This document shows, in pieces, positions 48,001-60,103 of a DNA stretch of 64,000 nucleotides. The DNA lies in assembly GCA_950295325.1 (NCBI GenBank), contig OX485805.1, forward strand, positions 30,553,501 to 30,617,500. Direction: 5' to 3'. The stretch is from Polytrichum commune. Lineage: Eukaryota; Streptophyta; Polytrichopsida; Polytrichales; Polytrichaceae. Within the stretch, counting starts at the first letter, position 1; each line of letters begins with the position of its first letter. The notes below the pieces were generated by a model. It made no database searches and had not been told where the DNA came from. It was given only the letters and a program-made list of their open reading frames with translations. Made by a program: the position numbers and the translations under genes.

Positions 48001-51000
48001 GTCCAGAATAATCTAGGTAAGTTTGCACAGTATCTTGCGCTTCCAGTTTGTGCTCAAATCCTTCTAAATTGCAGATTTCTAAGAGCTGGATTTCTAATTG
48101 CAGATGTTTTCACGATTACACATTGCAGAAGAAACACATACTTTGATTGATTTTCATTCTGACGTATTCCACAGTTTGGGAGAATGTTGTCAAGAATATA
48201 TTTGCTTTCTGTTATGAGACAATTGCACCAAGTAAGATTGTTATGTTGTTTTCAACAATCGTATGTTGCAGATTGGAGATATGCGAGCAGTGTCAGGTAT
48301 CTTGTACATCATGCTCGAGAAACTTCGGGTCAAACTTGGGGTTCTTGATATTTCAAATGGCAAGCAAACAGGTGCATTACTTGAAACCTTTTTCATCAAT
48401 TGGACACGGGTTTGCCAATGTTCTAAAGGGTTCTGTGATGACGTTCTAGAATATTTTTAGAATTTGAAACATAGTCTACACTTTGAATATTGAAAATAAT
48501 CTTTGATTGTAATCTTTGTGAATGCTTGATGCTCATGTTGATGACAAGACTTGTGATTTTACAGGAAATACTGCTTTAAAATACCATCATAACCGATTTC
48601 TGGCACTCAATGACGGCGACAAACCTTGTGAGTTTACCTCACCCAAGGAAGGATCTTCGAATGTGATACAGGAAGTTCTGGTCTAGTTGTATAAACCGTG
48701 AATCCTGCAAATCCTGAATTTTTTTTGCTGCTTGACATCAATGTAGATATCATCAAGGTCTTGGAAGATGGTGATTTGGAGACACTGGGACGCGAGGATT
48801 ATGGGGGCCGATTGAACCATGCCTTGACTGCTCATCCCAAACTGGATCCTGTTACAGGTCCAATCTCTATACGCTCAACATGTCTTGAAATATTGAAGAG
48901 AAACATGAGTTTGTAGCAACTGGAGTTCCAGTAACATGAACAATAAGGTAGATGGGTTGTAAATGGTTACTTTTTTCGACAAGCTCACTTCCCATAGGAT
49001 ATTAAAAACGCAATTAGTATGAGATGATTAGCAAATCCAAATGAAGGCCGTAGCCATTTTTGTCATGATTTTTGGACCTCAAATGAATATCTAATTGGTT
49101 TTCAATCTGAAGATTTTCTTTATTTCTTAAATGATCCCATAGCTCCCTCCAATCATGTTGATTATTGAACCTAGAATAGTTAACAAACTTAGAGCATGTA
49201 GTCCAATCTTTTTCAAATACATGTCTTTTTGGTATCCATTCTTAAATTCACACCTAACCTTAGGTGTCCAATTAAGATAAGTAAGTGATTTAGATCCTCT
49301 CACCTTGCTTACCTTATGAAGAAATTCAAAGAAGAACAACCAAGCAATCTACTCATATTTGTGTGTATTACCAATCTTGTGTGGGCATCTTAGAATTGTA
49401 TGGCAATTGGATGTGTGGTTGTAGGAGAGTTGTTCATCTTTGGATTTGAAATGGAAAAGCCACCACACGTGCAATATCGTGTTATCTCCAAAGATGGGAT
49501 CATCACCGACCCTGTCGTGATCACCATACCAAGAGGAGTTCTTATGCATGACTTTGCCATCACTGAACACTATGCAATTTTCATGGACCTTCCTCTTGGC
49601 TTGGATCCACAGGTAGCCATCCCCATTTTTCAACTTGATTGTGACAAATTTCATTTTAAAACTTCAGCAAGACAAGATAATTGATCATTTGACAAATATC
49701 TCAATTTCATCAACTCAAGTAAGTGATGTGATTTGTGTAGGGTATGGCGCAAGGCAAAATGGCTATAAAGTTTGATGATACTAAAGCATCAAGACTTGGA
49801 GTGCTCCCACGATATGCCTCAAATGAGGCTCAAATCAAGTGGTTTACAATCCCAACTTGCTTCATTTTCCACAATGGTAAAGAGGATCACACCTAGTCCT
49901 TACCACACTTTTGTGATCCAATATGCTTGGGTTAGTGCATTTTCATTGACAATAGATCCAATGGCTTGGAGGTGTTCATCAAAACTTCTGGGAGACAAAT
50001 GTTCATGTTGAAACAATCCGGTGTTGAACTAGTATCATACACTACCAATTGATTTTCATATTAATCATTCTCATGAATTGTGTGTCACATTGTACTACTA
50101 CCTTGCAAATCTTTATGTAAGAAAAAACATTTTGTACCATAATCATGTTATACACCTCTAGGTGTAATTTCAATATAAACGTCACATATAGATTTCACAC
50201 TTGGAAGTTTGTGATGTTACCAGTGAATGCTTGGGAAGAAGGCGATGAAGTCGTGTTGTATTCATGTCGATTTCCTCGAGCAGAACTCACTATGCACCTT
50301 GACGAACTCAAGGAGTCTGAACAAAGCTTGTAAGCTAAAGTGATTTTCATTGTCGTTCAACTTTGTTCATTTTTACAAGTATTCATCAGTCTTTAATTTG
50401 AATGAGGCTCTTCTGATTGTTAAATTTTTTTTGACTATTTTTTGAGCTCTGAAATAGATTGTGGTTACTGGTTGTGTAGGTACGAGTTTAGGATGAACCT
50501 CAAGACGGGTGAGGTGAAGCAAACACAACTCTCCAATCTCATGACAGACTTTCCGCGAATAAATGAGAAGTATATTGGAAGGTATATTTAAACTGCATAG
50601 TTTGTGCTGTGATTCTATGGATTTAAAAACTTGACCACAAATTATCTTTTTATTTGAGCAATTGATATGCGGTTGTTGATATTGGAAGCGTACTTTTTAT
50701 GCTGCATGTGCAGAAAGCATAGCTACACATACAATGGCATCTTCAACGAGACGCACAAAATGGTGGGTCTTGCAAAATACAACCTTAGTAAAAAGCCGCA
50801 CCTAGGCCGAAAGGTTTTAGAAGTTGGAGGGAATGTTGATGGTATATTTGTGCATGGACCGGGCCGGTTTGGGTCGGAAGCCGTTTTTGTGCCACGAGAC
50901 CCCGATGCTGAAGGAGCAGAAGAAGATGATGGCTACTTGATTTGCTTTGTGCACAATGAAAACAATGGGTAGGCGCCAATCGCCCCTAAATTTGTTTAAC

Positions 51001-51776
51001 CCTTAAATGCATGGGGGTCAAGTTCAAATCAAAGAACTAATGAATTACAAATAAGATTTGCAACTCATTTTTATAATACAAGAGAAAGTTGCAACGAGTG
51101 AGCTTTAGACTACACCTTACAGTTGAAGAAGGATCATTGTTCCAGATGTCATCAACTCTGTTACTTATCTCAAATATTAAATGTTTGTAACAAAAAAACA
51201 TTTGAGGATTTCAACTAGTTCAAGGTCCACCATAAAGAAAAACAAAAAAATAATCGCAACCGGATCATTTGAGTTGATTTAAAAGTATACTAATTCCAAG
51301 TGCAAGAAACAATATCTATCTTGAAAATGCCCACATGCACTTTTGGCTTCTTAGGCATTTATGGGTTATTGCACTAAATTATGTTGATCCTTACCTTGGG
51401 GGAAATATTTGCAGGGAATCAGAGGTTGTGATTATTGATGCCAAGAGTATGTCACCTGAACCAGTGGCAGTTGTGAAGTTGCCACAAAGAGTTCCTTATG
51501 GATTCCATGCTCTTTTTATGTCAGAGGTTTGTAAACCACTCAAAACCTCTCCCCGGTGTTAATATGCATTGGATTTCATTATGATTGATCTCGTGTGAAG
51601 GTGCCACATGCTTAGTGATGTTGTATTCATAATCAGAACATTAGATTATCATTGTGTACCGCTTGAAATACCTTAAATCTTTGCATTTGGATCATTTCAA
51701 GCCATAAGTAACAATGAATATGCTTGTCTTGCATTGATTTGTGCAGGAGCAACTGAGGACACAACATTACAAATAG
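45100..51776 (+). CDS. CCD1: Carotenoid 9,10(9',10')-cleavage dioxygenase, CCD1 type (14 exons)
   Basis: Non-heme iron enzyme that cleaves carotenoids or apocarotenoids to C13 ketones such as ionones. Exons: 45100-45348, 46702-46772, 47298-47312, 47496-47607, 48272-48371, 48565-48627, 48747-48857, 49425-49612, 49741-49876, 50224-50329, 50480-50581, 50714-50968, 51415-51526, 51747-51776. All introns are GT-AG and phases are consistent; total 1650 nt, 549 aa plus stop (plant CCD1 is about 540). An in-frame stop at 45058-45060 makes 45100 the first Met. Family motifs seen: [80 protein letters not shown]. The four iron-ligand histidines are at about residues 233, 282, 347 and 534. No obvious plastid transit peptide, which fits the cytosolic CCD1 branch. 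MITEs lie in introns 1, 2 and 7. CCD1 rather than CCD4/NCED is inferred from length, start and motif similarity. Confidence 0.95.
45426..45855 (+). repeat. Tandem duplication in CCD1 intron 1
   Basis: Two diverged copies of a segment of about 165 bp (45426-45592 and 45694-45855, offset about 268 bp). Both carry ATGGGTATGGATTGCGGTG and later TTATGCCCTCCACCTGAAAG. Neither copy has a long open frame in a fixed phase, and neither resembles a CCD exon. Confidence 0.8.
45863..46190 (+). mobile_element. MITE family B copy in CCD1 intron 1
   Basis: Begins TTAAGGTAGACATG and shares with the other family B copies the blocks CACTTCTTGTAGGATATG, GAGTGGTCATATAGGT, TGACTATTGAGCCTAGAATG and TTATAGGTGT. It lies well inside the intron, away from splice sites. 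Confidence 0.65.
46795..47115 (-). mobile_element. MITE family B copy (inverted) in CCD1 intron 2
   Basis: Starts 22 bases after the exon 2 donor. Contains the reverse-orientation family blocks GATGAGATTGGACTATGTG, CTCAAAACATAG and TTAAGTGGTACATGGCAAGG. The distal edge is diffuse. Confidence 0.6.
47298..47312 (+). other. 15-nt microexon (exon 3) of CCD1
   Basis: Fifteen bases between TTTTTTGCAG and the donor GTGCGT. Together with TG from exon 2 and A from exon 4 it encodes the W-F-D-G-D-G motif universal in carotenoid dioxygenases. Frame and motif are lost if it is skipped, so its recognition matters for the enzyme. Confidence 0.85.
48944..49316 (+). mobile_element. MITE family B copy in CCD1 intron 7
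   Basis: Begins TAAGGTAGATGGG and ends CACCTTGCTTACCTTA, with the same internal order as the copies at 24775 and 30572 (GGATATTAAAAACGCAATTAGTATGA region, then ATCATGTTGATTATTGA, then CACACCTAACC). It ends about 110 bases before exon 8. Confidence 0.7.
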
Positions 51777-52164
51777 AACATCTTAGTTCAGTGCAGAATC
51801 TGTATTTATACAACCAATGTAACAAGTAAGTAATAGTGGTCCGGTAAATATTGTATGGTATTAGTTAGTATAGTTACTAGTGCATGAAAGTCTTTTTAAC
51901 CCCCAAAGCACTTCGGGATTTGACTTGAAATCAAAGATGTAGTATAAAGCTGTGGGGATGTGATCTAATTTGAAGTTCACCAACAAAGTAAAGTTGTAGA
52001 TTGTGAATTGAAGACTACGTTCGGACAAGTAATGGAGTCATTGCTTTGCAGCATGAAACTTAAGAAGCATTTTCTTAAAACATCAACCATAGTCCAAGTT
52101 TATATTTATGACATTTTGAACTTTGGTTTGATTCGTGCGAAGATGGCATGTTCTACCAAAAAAT
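51777..52164. other. 3' flank of CCD1
   Basis: No canonical AATAAA within 100 bases of the stop. The A/C-rich LINE composition begins near 52165. Confidence 0.5.
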
Positions 52165-54080
52165 ATACATCTAAAAGAACATCACAGAAAAGACAACTCC
52201 ATCCACATCACAAACAACCACTATAAAACATGCGTATGACCACATTAATGAGAAAATTGTCAAAGAAGAATTAACAATTGCAGCTAGGTTGGTAAGCCAA
52301 CCCCCCCACCTCCCACAAAAACTACTATAAGAACTAGTACCCAACAAGTGAGGGGGTATTATCCCACCACAACTATTGCAAACAACAACCACACCCCACC
52401 CAACAATACAAACATAGATAACCACCAAATCACAACCCTAAAGATAGTCACTTGGAATGCCGGACACACCAACAAGATACACACCTCCTAAAATAGATCC
52501 AGCTCCTAGTGAACCATCACCCAAAACACCAAATTATCCTAGCGGTGGATTTTAACCAATATATATTACTTAAAGGAAAGACATCCAAAGGCACAACATC
52601 ACCCCCCCAACCAAAATGACTATGATTGGCTTCACTTCATGTGCAACATTGGACTTAACATTATTACAACCAAGAAAGTTTTACAAGACAAGGAGGTCAC
52701 ACTACACCTCAACAAGCCTCATAGATGACTTCTATTCCAATCTTCCCAATCACAACAACCTACAATGTCACATATGAACTAACCACAACCAAAACTCCAA
52801 CCACTACCCTATCCAACTACAACTAGCCCCTACGAGCATAATCACCAAAGAGACACAACCTCCTACCAACAACCCCTGTATCACATATCCCATACTCCCT
52901 ACCAACCTCCAAAAACTCCAAACACCTTTCTTAAATGAACAAAGCCTATAAAAAACGAATCTTACAAAAACATCACAACAAGAACAACTCACCCATACAT
53001 AGTAGGAAGACGCACAAAACAAACTCCAAGAGATAATAATTCTCTTAGCCAATGTGTTGACAAACATGCATTACAAAACCCACACCCCCACTAACCAACC
53101 GGGTTAAGAACCAATGAGGATTCCTCCCCATTACACAACAAAAACTATGGAAACACCAACTAAAAATACACCATAGTTGTAAAGCAATTCATGTTGCATG
53201 CCACCACTCTCATTTACATATCCACAACAACCCTGATATAGGAGCCCTCCAATCAATAAAAAATATCCACATACCACCCCTCCCCTCATACCCCACCAAG
53301 CAATGGATAGAAGACCTAGCCAACATCGGCAAAATGCCAAGATTGAAGCCCACAAAATCACAACAAAACAAACTGTAATAAACTGCAAAACAACTATCAC
53401 AAAATACAGATCCTTACTAAACACAAAACCCAAAACCATCCACAAAAAAATTCCACCCAACAACTAGCAGTTCTCTCAACTGTCTACAAAACCCACAAGG
53501 TAGTATTTTATTAAAACCCATAGACATCAGCATTGAAATATATTGCACGCAACAAACATCATTCCAAAGACAAACACCCCTCTATGATGATACCATAGAC
53601 CACCCAAATACATGTATGTGCGTAGTATCTAAATACCTTTGGCATACCCCCAATGGCATTATATTAGGTAATAGAGGACCCAAAACCACACAAATATACA
53701 CCCAGTTCACTCGTGAAGTCTACGATAATTGTTTTAGAAGACTAACTCGAGGAAAAACCCTTGAACCTGACAACATCCCCAATGACATAATCAAAGCACT
53801 ACCACCATAATACCAAGACATGTTATTTCTATCCTTCCAACATTACTACAAATAGAGAGAAATCCCAAACAATTGGAAATACAATAAAACCATCATCCTA
53901 CACAAAAATGACCCTATCCACCTCACCAACTACGGAACTATTGCACTCGCCAACACCATATATAAACTATACACGAACACCATAACTGTCCTCTTCACAA
54001 GTTATGGGGAACAACATAGACTTCTACACTTTAGCCAAAAATAATTTAGACCACAACATAATACCTCAAAATATATCCAA

Positions 54081-54383
54081 ATGATTATAACAGTCCTTAA
54101 AGATGTACGACTCACCAACAAAGACATGTACCTAACATACATTGACTTCCAAAATGTCTTTGGCTCCATTGATCATGCAAGGCTATTGGCCCTCATGAAA
54201 GACCTAGAATTCCCCATATACGCAGTCCAAATAGCCGGAAACATATACAAAAACTCCACCACATTTTTCACTGGAAACCACTTCGGAACAACACCCCCAA
54301 TAGAAGTTAGAAGTGTAACCATACATGGCGACACCCTCAATCCCTACCTATTCATCATATTTTTTGAACCACTATTGAGATGA
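54081..54383 (+). pseudogene. LINE reverse transcriptase fragment
   Basis: A 100-codon open stretch holding RT finger/palm blocks: L-T-Y-I-D-F-Q-N-V-F (motif A-like, catalytic Asp kept), L-E-F-P-I-Y-A-V and G-D-T-L-N-P-Y-L-F-I-I-F-F (motif B; the family usually has R-Q-G-D-P). A stop follows before the YVDD motif at 54446-54457, so the polymerase is split. Part of the decayed LINE, not a host gene. Confidence 0.8.
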
Positions 54384-54965
54384 ATGAAAAAAGACAACAT
54401 GAGATACCACTTTAACACATCCTCCTCGCGTGTACCACCACCGCATATGTAGACGACCTTGTAACAATTACTGACAACATACAATATTTTCAACCACAAT
54501 TACACAAATTATAAAAATTTGTAAAATGATCACACATGGATCTCAACCTCTCAAAATGGGCCATCCCATGCTATCCAAATAAATCCAAACTCAAGTCAGA
54601 CATCTTCAAAGCATACATCCAATCGCAAAATATCACTTACAAATCCAAGAACTTCCTCACCCTCACCCAAAATGAGTCATACACCTACCTATGCATTCAC
54701 CTAATGCCATCACTCAAATGGAACCTACAAAAAAAATCACAATCTAAAAAACCAAACAACAAAGTAAATTGCTAGCCACCTCCCCAGCTAGCCTTAAATA
54801 AAAAATAAAAATCCTAAACACAATGATCAAAACCTGCATAGCGTACATCTACTATACAGTCCCATTCTCCAATCCCGATATAGAAAAACTCGATAAAATA
54901 ATTAGCAAACTAACCAAAGAAATATGCAGCATACCCAAGAGAATTACAAACATCCTCACACACCT

Positions 54966-55947
54966 TGTCGTGCACCTCTCCCTGAGGAATGCTTGAAACA
55001 CCACGGGCACAAGGGGAACTCCATAATGACACTCATGACTTGTGGTGTCATTGGTGAGAGGGCCCAAGTGATCCTAGTGTGGGTGAAGGCCCCAAGCATT
55101 TAGAACACCTCCCACCCATGGAGACTAGAAGTCACGATAATAAGGCCATGAGTTATAAGTAGCTTACGGCATTTGGATTTTAGAATACTCAAGAACACCT
55201 CAATCGGAGGTGTGATCTAGGAGATATGGCAATTTGAGTGGGGCGTTGCCTTGGGACAACGCCCTGGGACAACAATGACATGGGAGTGGTGCCCATGACT
55301 GCCAAGGTTTGAACAAGCATAAATTCCTCAATATTTTCTTGAATGTGACAAGTGAGGAGTCTATTGGCATCTACACAAAGAGTAGATGTCAATGGAGTGG
55401 TTGCTTGATATAAGAAAATATCATATGACAAAGTTATGGAGGTTTGAAGTTGTTGTGGGTTTCCAACCCCAACGGATAAGAGAAAATGTCTACTTGGCCC
55501 CAACTTTGAAGAGAGAGACAAAATCTTACTTGAAGGTGGGGTAGGGGCCCTGCACAAAGTCTTAAAGGCTTATATGGGTGAGGTGACATGGCCGCCCAAA
55601 CCCATCCGAGGCTGAACGGCACGGTCTCCATGGGCGTTGGCCCAATGTGGGGGCATAGTTGCCTAGTATGGTTTGGGTTGTTGTAGTGTTGCTCCGGCAA
55701 TGTGATGTTCAACTAAAGATTGGACTTTCATAAATGAAAGTCCACATCTAACCATTGGCTACCAACTAAGGGGAGAGTCCTAAATGCAAGTGTAGGAGGG
55801 TTGGTCACCCATCTATGAGCTTGGAGGTCCAAGGTATTGGGAGCTAACTATTCACATTGGTGAAATGTGAAGAATTAACGCTTGTGAGCCTTGCTAGAAT
55901 TGAGAAACGGTCAAGATAGGTAAGGGGACCTAGCAAGGGTTGCGACA
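54966..55947. mobile_element. Solo LTR inside the LINE
   Basis: 982 bp beginning TGTCG and ending CGACA, flanked by a perfect 5-bp target duplication CACCT (54961-54965 and 55948-55952). Its composition differs sharply from the A/C-rich LINE on both sides. This is the classic product of recombination between the two LTRs of a retrotransposon. Orientation not determined. Confidence 0.85.
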
Positions 55948-58648
55948 CACCTCCCCCACAAAGATTTTGGTATAAATGTAGCCTCACTTCTTCCAGACTA
56001 CATAAATCATATAGGTCAACAATTCCTACAAGCCCTCAACGATCTAGGACAACTAGGTATCATCTACCATAGCCTAGCCAAATATATATATTTGCCAAAT
56101 ATGGAGGCTCACTACACCTCCCCAAACTCAAACAACAAGCCTACACAAGATCACCCATAGCTAGAACATTCTTCCTATTAGAATGGGAATATGAAATACA
56201 TGCCACCACCACAAATTGTGCATTCCCCATAAAAAAACACCCCACTTCAGCAAGCATGGCAATCTGACCCAACATACACCAACCTCGCAACTCACACAAA
56301 GACAAAATCCCAAAAATACCTTAACAAATTATACATTTATGGTATCACATCATTACCGCAAATCCCAAACAAGGAAACTTTGACCATACTAACCCGTAAA
56401 GAATTCCGTATCATATACAAGCACACGCCCAAAATCATTAAAGCCACTATACAACAAGCCCACTCACTATTTACCCCCCGCGCGTGCCCACCCAAACCCT
56501 TACCCCACATGCATCGCCCCCAACTACCACAACAAACGGCCCCAAACATGGCACACACTCCAAATACCCCCTCACAACCCATCTTAGAGAAAAAAATCCA
56601 TGCCATAATTAACGCCGAAACCATCACTAGAAAAATTAAATGGGGGGTACAAGCCATCAAAAGAAGATATCTAAGCCACTGGCAAATCACACAAGGAATC
56701 ACACAACAATGGTGCATAGAAGAACTCCTACATCCAAATACCATCTTACTAAATCACAACCTACTCCTAACACAATACCATAAGAAAGCCCAAGATCAAA
56801 AAATCACCCAAACATATGCAATAGTATCTCAATCACAACCAAACAAAGGACAACAAATACATACACCCCCCTCTAAAAATCACCAACCTCAAGATATCCA
56901 TACAAGAATGCAACCCTGATAAAGACATCCTCACAAACATATCAACCATACAAATACAAGCCTCAGAATCCAACATACACGACCAAAATGGAAAATACAT
57001 AGTCATCGTTACTACTGAAAGACTACACTGGTTATGAAACTGATTCTCTCACAGCTAACCAACTTCCTATAACCTCCACCACAAGACTTTGCCACCGAAA
57101 TACTCTGGCTCATACAAAGATACATAATCATACTCCCCAAGAAAAAACCTAAAAATATACAACCTATCAACCAACACCATACACTACACCCTGAAATCAC
57201 AAAATTGTTAATAGACTCCTTTACAATCACACACTCGTACTACTCATCCCCCCTTACCTACCCCACACAACTCACCCCACAGTCGAGATATCTTGTTTGG
57301 CTCTATGGGACACACAAAATCCTCCATATGGGACGGAGTAGGCCTAGCATACCCCACGGATCACAACATGACCTTAGAAGCCATTCACTAGGCTAGAATG
57401 GCGGCCAAAGAAGATGTACAAACTATCCAGCTAGACATGCACATATTCACAAATAGCCTTAACAATGTATTCCTTATAAACAACCACATACACACCCATC
57501 TTCACAACATCACCACCCGGACAAATTACTAATAGCAGCAATTATACATGAGATATAGTGTACGCCGCACATAATCCACATACACAAGGTGAGAGCAAAC
57601 TTGAGCAATTCTAAGAATGAAATAGTTGGCATGCTAGCTAATGAACGGACACATAAAGAAAAACCAACCATTACACCTCACATACACATAACCCACCCTA
57701 CTTCATATTGGCTAGCAAACTGCCCAACTGCCACACATGACGGAGCCATCCGTAACCTCCACACATTCATAGAAAAAAAACACAAAATCGTGAATCCTTA
57801 GCAACCAAAAACAAATTCCCATATGTTTGAAAATGGCTATCAAACAATCAAATAAACCACAAACTCTCTAACCACTTTTGCAAAGCCAAGAGTGTAATAG
57901 ACGCCCATATTACCCAAACTTTATAATTCAGATCTGCCCAATACATGGGAAAACATAGAAAAAATATCTTTTGGTCCCTTACATACCAAAATCCCAATTG
58001 CACATTATGCCATTACAATGATAGAGACACATGGCCACACCTCCTATGAACATGTGAAAACCCACACATAAAGGATCTAAGAATAGCACGCCACAACAAA
58101 GCAGCACATCTGATTGCCGAAACACTACAAGCCAACAAATGTACCCCGTTCTTCACGTTGACCAATGCAAGCATCTTCAACAACAAACCACTTGATTCAA
58201 CAGTCCCGGGCTGGCTCTTCAAATGCACGTGTACACAAACATCATGCCAATGTCAAGCCAAATTATGACCGGACATCCTATGCATAATAGGAGCCCTGAA
58301 CCAAATACAAACACCAATATCACTCTCCTACACTCACAATCCAACTCATAGAATTTACATATTGTCATGATAGATTCCACGACCAAGCCCTCACACAAAA
58401 CACACCAAATATGACCCACTAATCAACACCATACAAAATAACGGGTGGAGAACCAACCCCCTCAAAACCATCACAGCCGAGGTGAGAGGAGCCATACATG
58501 AACTCTCCATTAAAAAAACTCGCCAACCTAAACATCCCAAAATGAAATATCAAAACCCGCATGAGAAAAAAACACCAGAACGTTATCAAATATCTCACAT
58601 ACCTCGTCCTCAACAAAATAGAATTCGACAATATACAAACACCCGTGT

Positions 58649-58650
58649 CC

Positions 58651-58681
<31 letters not shown>

Positions 58682-58684
58682 AAG
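58649..58684 (+). repeat. Poly-C / poly-A tract near the LINE 3' end
   Basis: About 22 C followed by 12 A, just downstream of the last LINE-coding sequence. The A run may mark a LINE tail; the C run is unexplained and may vary in length through sequencing error. Confidence 0.7.
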
Positions 58685-58842
58685 AACTTGGGATAACTAT
58701 TACTACTGGAGCCCACCTCCCAAAGAAGGCATAACACCTTAGGTTGCATCACGGACGACTGTGATCGACATAAGACTAACGGGCTCACATTCATGCCGAT
58801 ACCTAGATACGAGTGTCACTTTTTCCTTTGTTTTCTTGTTCG

Positions 58843-60103
58843 TGGCACTACACAGTAGTTTACAATTAACACTGAGCGAGATAAATAGAGTTGGTGTTAT
58901 ACTTAAAAACAATATATCGTTCTCTATTTAGCTTAAGTTGTTTGTGTATGGGTTCCAATAGGCTCAAGTTCTTAAGTTCAGGAAGTCAAATATCTTCTGC
59001 TCGTAAGCAGGAGTCCGTGATTTAGGGCATTTGGTTTCTCTCGACCTGTTTCAAATTTTAAACCTTTTTTTTGTTTTTTATTGTGTTAAGCTTAAAACAA
59101 GCCAAGTGTTAATTCCATGATTTCATCTGTTGACCCCCAATTTCGGTTACAAAGTTAGTCTATGTAAGACTTAAACCTCCATAGGTCAAGGACTTTTTTG
59201 GTCAGGGAAATCACCTCTGCCCCAGCCATACCAATGTACACATTTGCATTTCAATCTTCTGATTTTGTATATGTGGGCGGTTAAAAATTTGAGTGAACAA
59301 TCTGAACTTTATAAAGAGGTCGGTATCAAGATCAATGGGCCCATTCCTTCAGCACTTTGATATGGTAACTATTGTGGATAGATTTGTAGTGTGGTTTATC
59401 GTAGGCAACTCTATATATAGTGTGGCATACACAAATAATTGTTGTCAAAGGATCTACACTAAATATGATATTTAGTGTCACCAATTCTAATGATCTTGTT
59501 CAATAGCAATTGTACACTGTGGTGTAGTGTCACCAACACTAATTGGTGACCCAATATTATCTGTCATTCCTTGTAGATTTTGGGGGGATCATGGGTTCAG
59601 TGTTGCAATTATTGTCACTTACTAAGTGACTTTTCATCCAAATTTCAATCATCCATGACAACATTTCATCACAAGTTGCTGATAAGAGAAGGCAGGGTTT
59701 TGGCCAATGGATGAACTCATCCATCATCCATGACAATATTTGTTCACTTATTCATATGAAGTTGTCATCCGAAAAGTTACCATGGTGATAGAGAATACCA
59801 TATGACACCAAATATCATATTTAGTGTAGTGTGCACCTTGATTAATAAAATAACCATTTTACAAAAAAATATTCACAAATTTCACTTTAATATGTGAATA
59901 TAATACATCGTTAGGTGACATATATACCTATTATCTCCAAGGAATTTACTGCAAAGACAACCTCAACAGTGCGGCCAATAGCATTTACCAAAATCAATGT
60001 ACTCTTTTCCAAGTGCATGGACTTGAAGAGCATCTTTGTATGTTTTTTTGACTGGTTCTTTTTCTAATTCTCATGACTATTGGTTAGTAGCACCTACCAA
60101 GGG
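58843..60103 (-). repeat. Dispersed repeat, right copy of the inverted pair
   Basis: Inverted counterpart of 12399-13660, with the same nested MITE (59454-59829). It stops abruptly at CCAAGGG, where the LTR of the Copia element begins, so it was the insertion target. Confidence 0.85.
59454..59829. mobile_element. CACTA-like MITE, family C
   Basis: Inverted copy of 12678-13056, same TIRs, at the same place within the larger repeat. The MITE was therefore present before that repeat was duplicated. Confidence 0.75.

Larger units (their letters stand above)
52165..58735 (+). mobile_element. Degenerate LINE (non-LTR retrotransposon)
   Basis: Coding strand is A/C-rich and G-poor and carries many stops and frameshifts. 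Order: endonuclease start (K-I-V-T-W-N-A-G near 52440), RT palm motifs from about 53700 to 54770 including T-Y-I-D-F-Q-N-V-F-G-S-I-D-H (54136-54180), a degenerate G-D-T-L-N-P-Y-L-F and YVDD at 54446-54457, RNase H-like sequence (K-V-R-A-N-L-S-N-S-K-N-E, about 57580-57650), then a C-terminal zinc finger C-T-L-C...C-E-N-P-H followed by R-H-N-K-A-A-H (about 57999-58165). A solo LTR interrupts it. Both ends are approximate. Inactive. Confidence 0.85.

Noticed and set aside
52804-53463. Minus-strand hydrophobic ORFs of 87 and 110 codons
   Set aside because: They are the reverse of A/C-rich LINE sequence, which reads as Val/Leu/Cys/Gly-rich by composition.
56337-56919. Long ORFs on both strands within the LINE (135 and 179 codons)
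   Set aside because: The A/C-rich strand has few stops by composition. The plus-strand frame is degenerate LINE sequence and the minus-strand one is a shadow.
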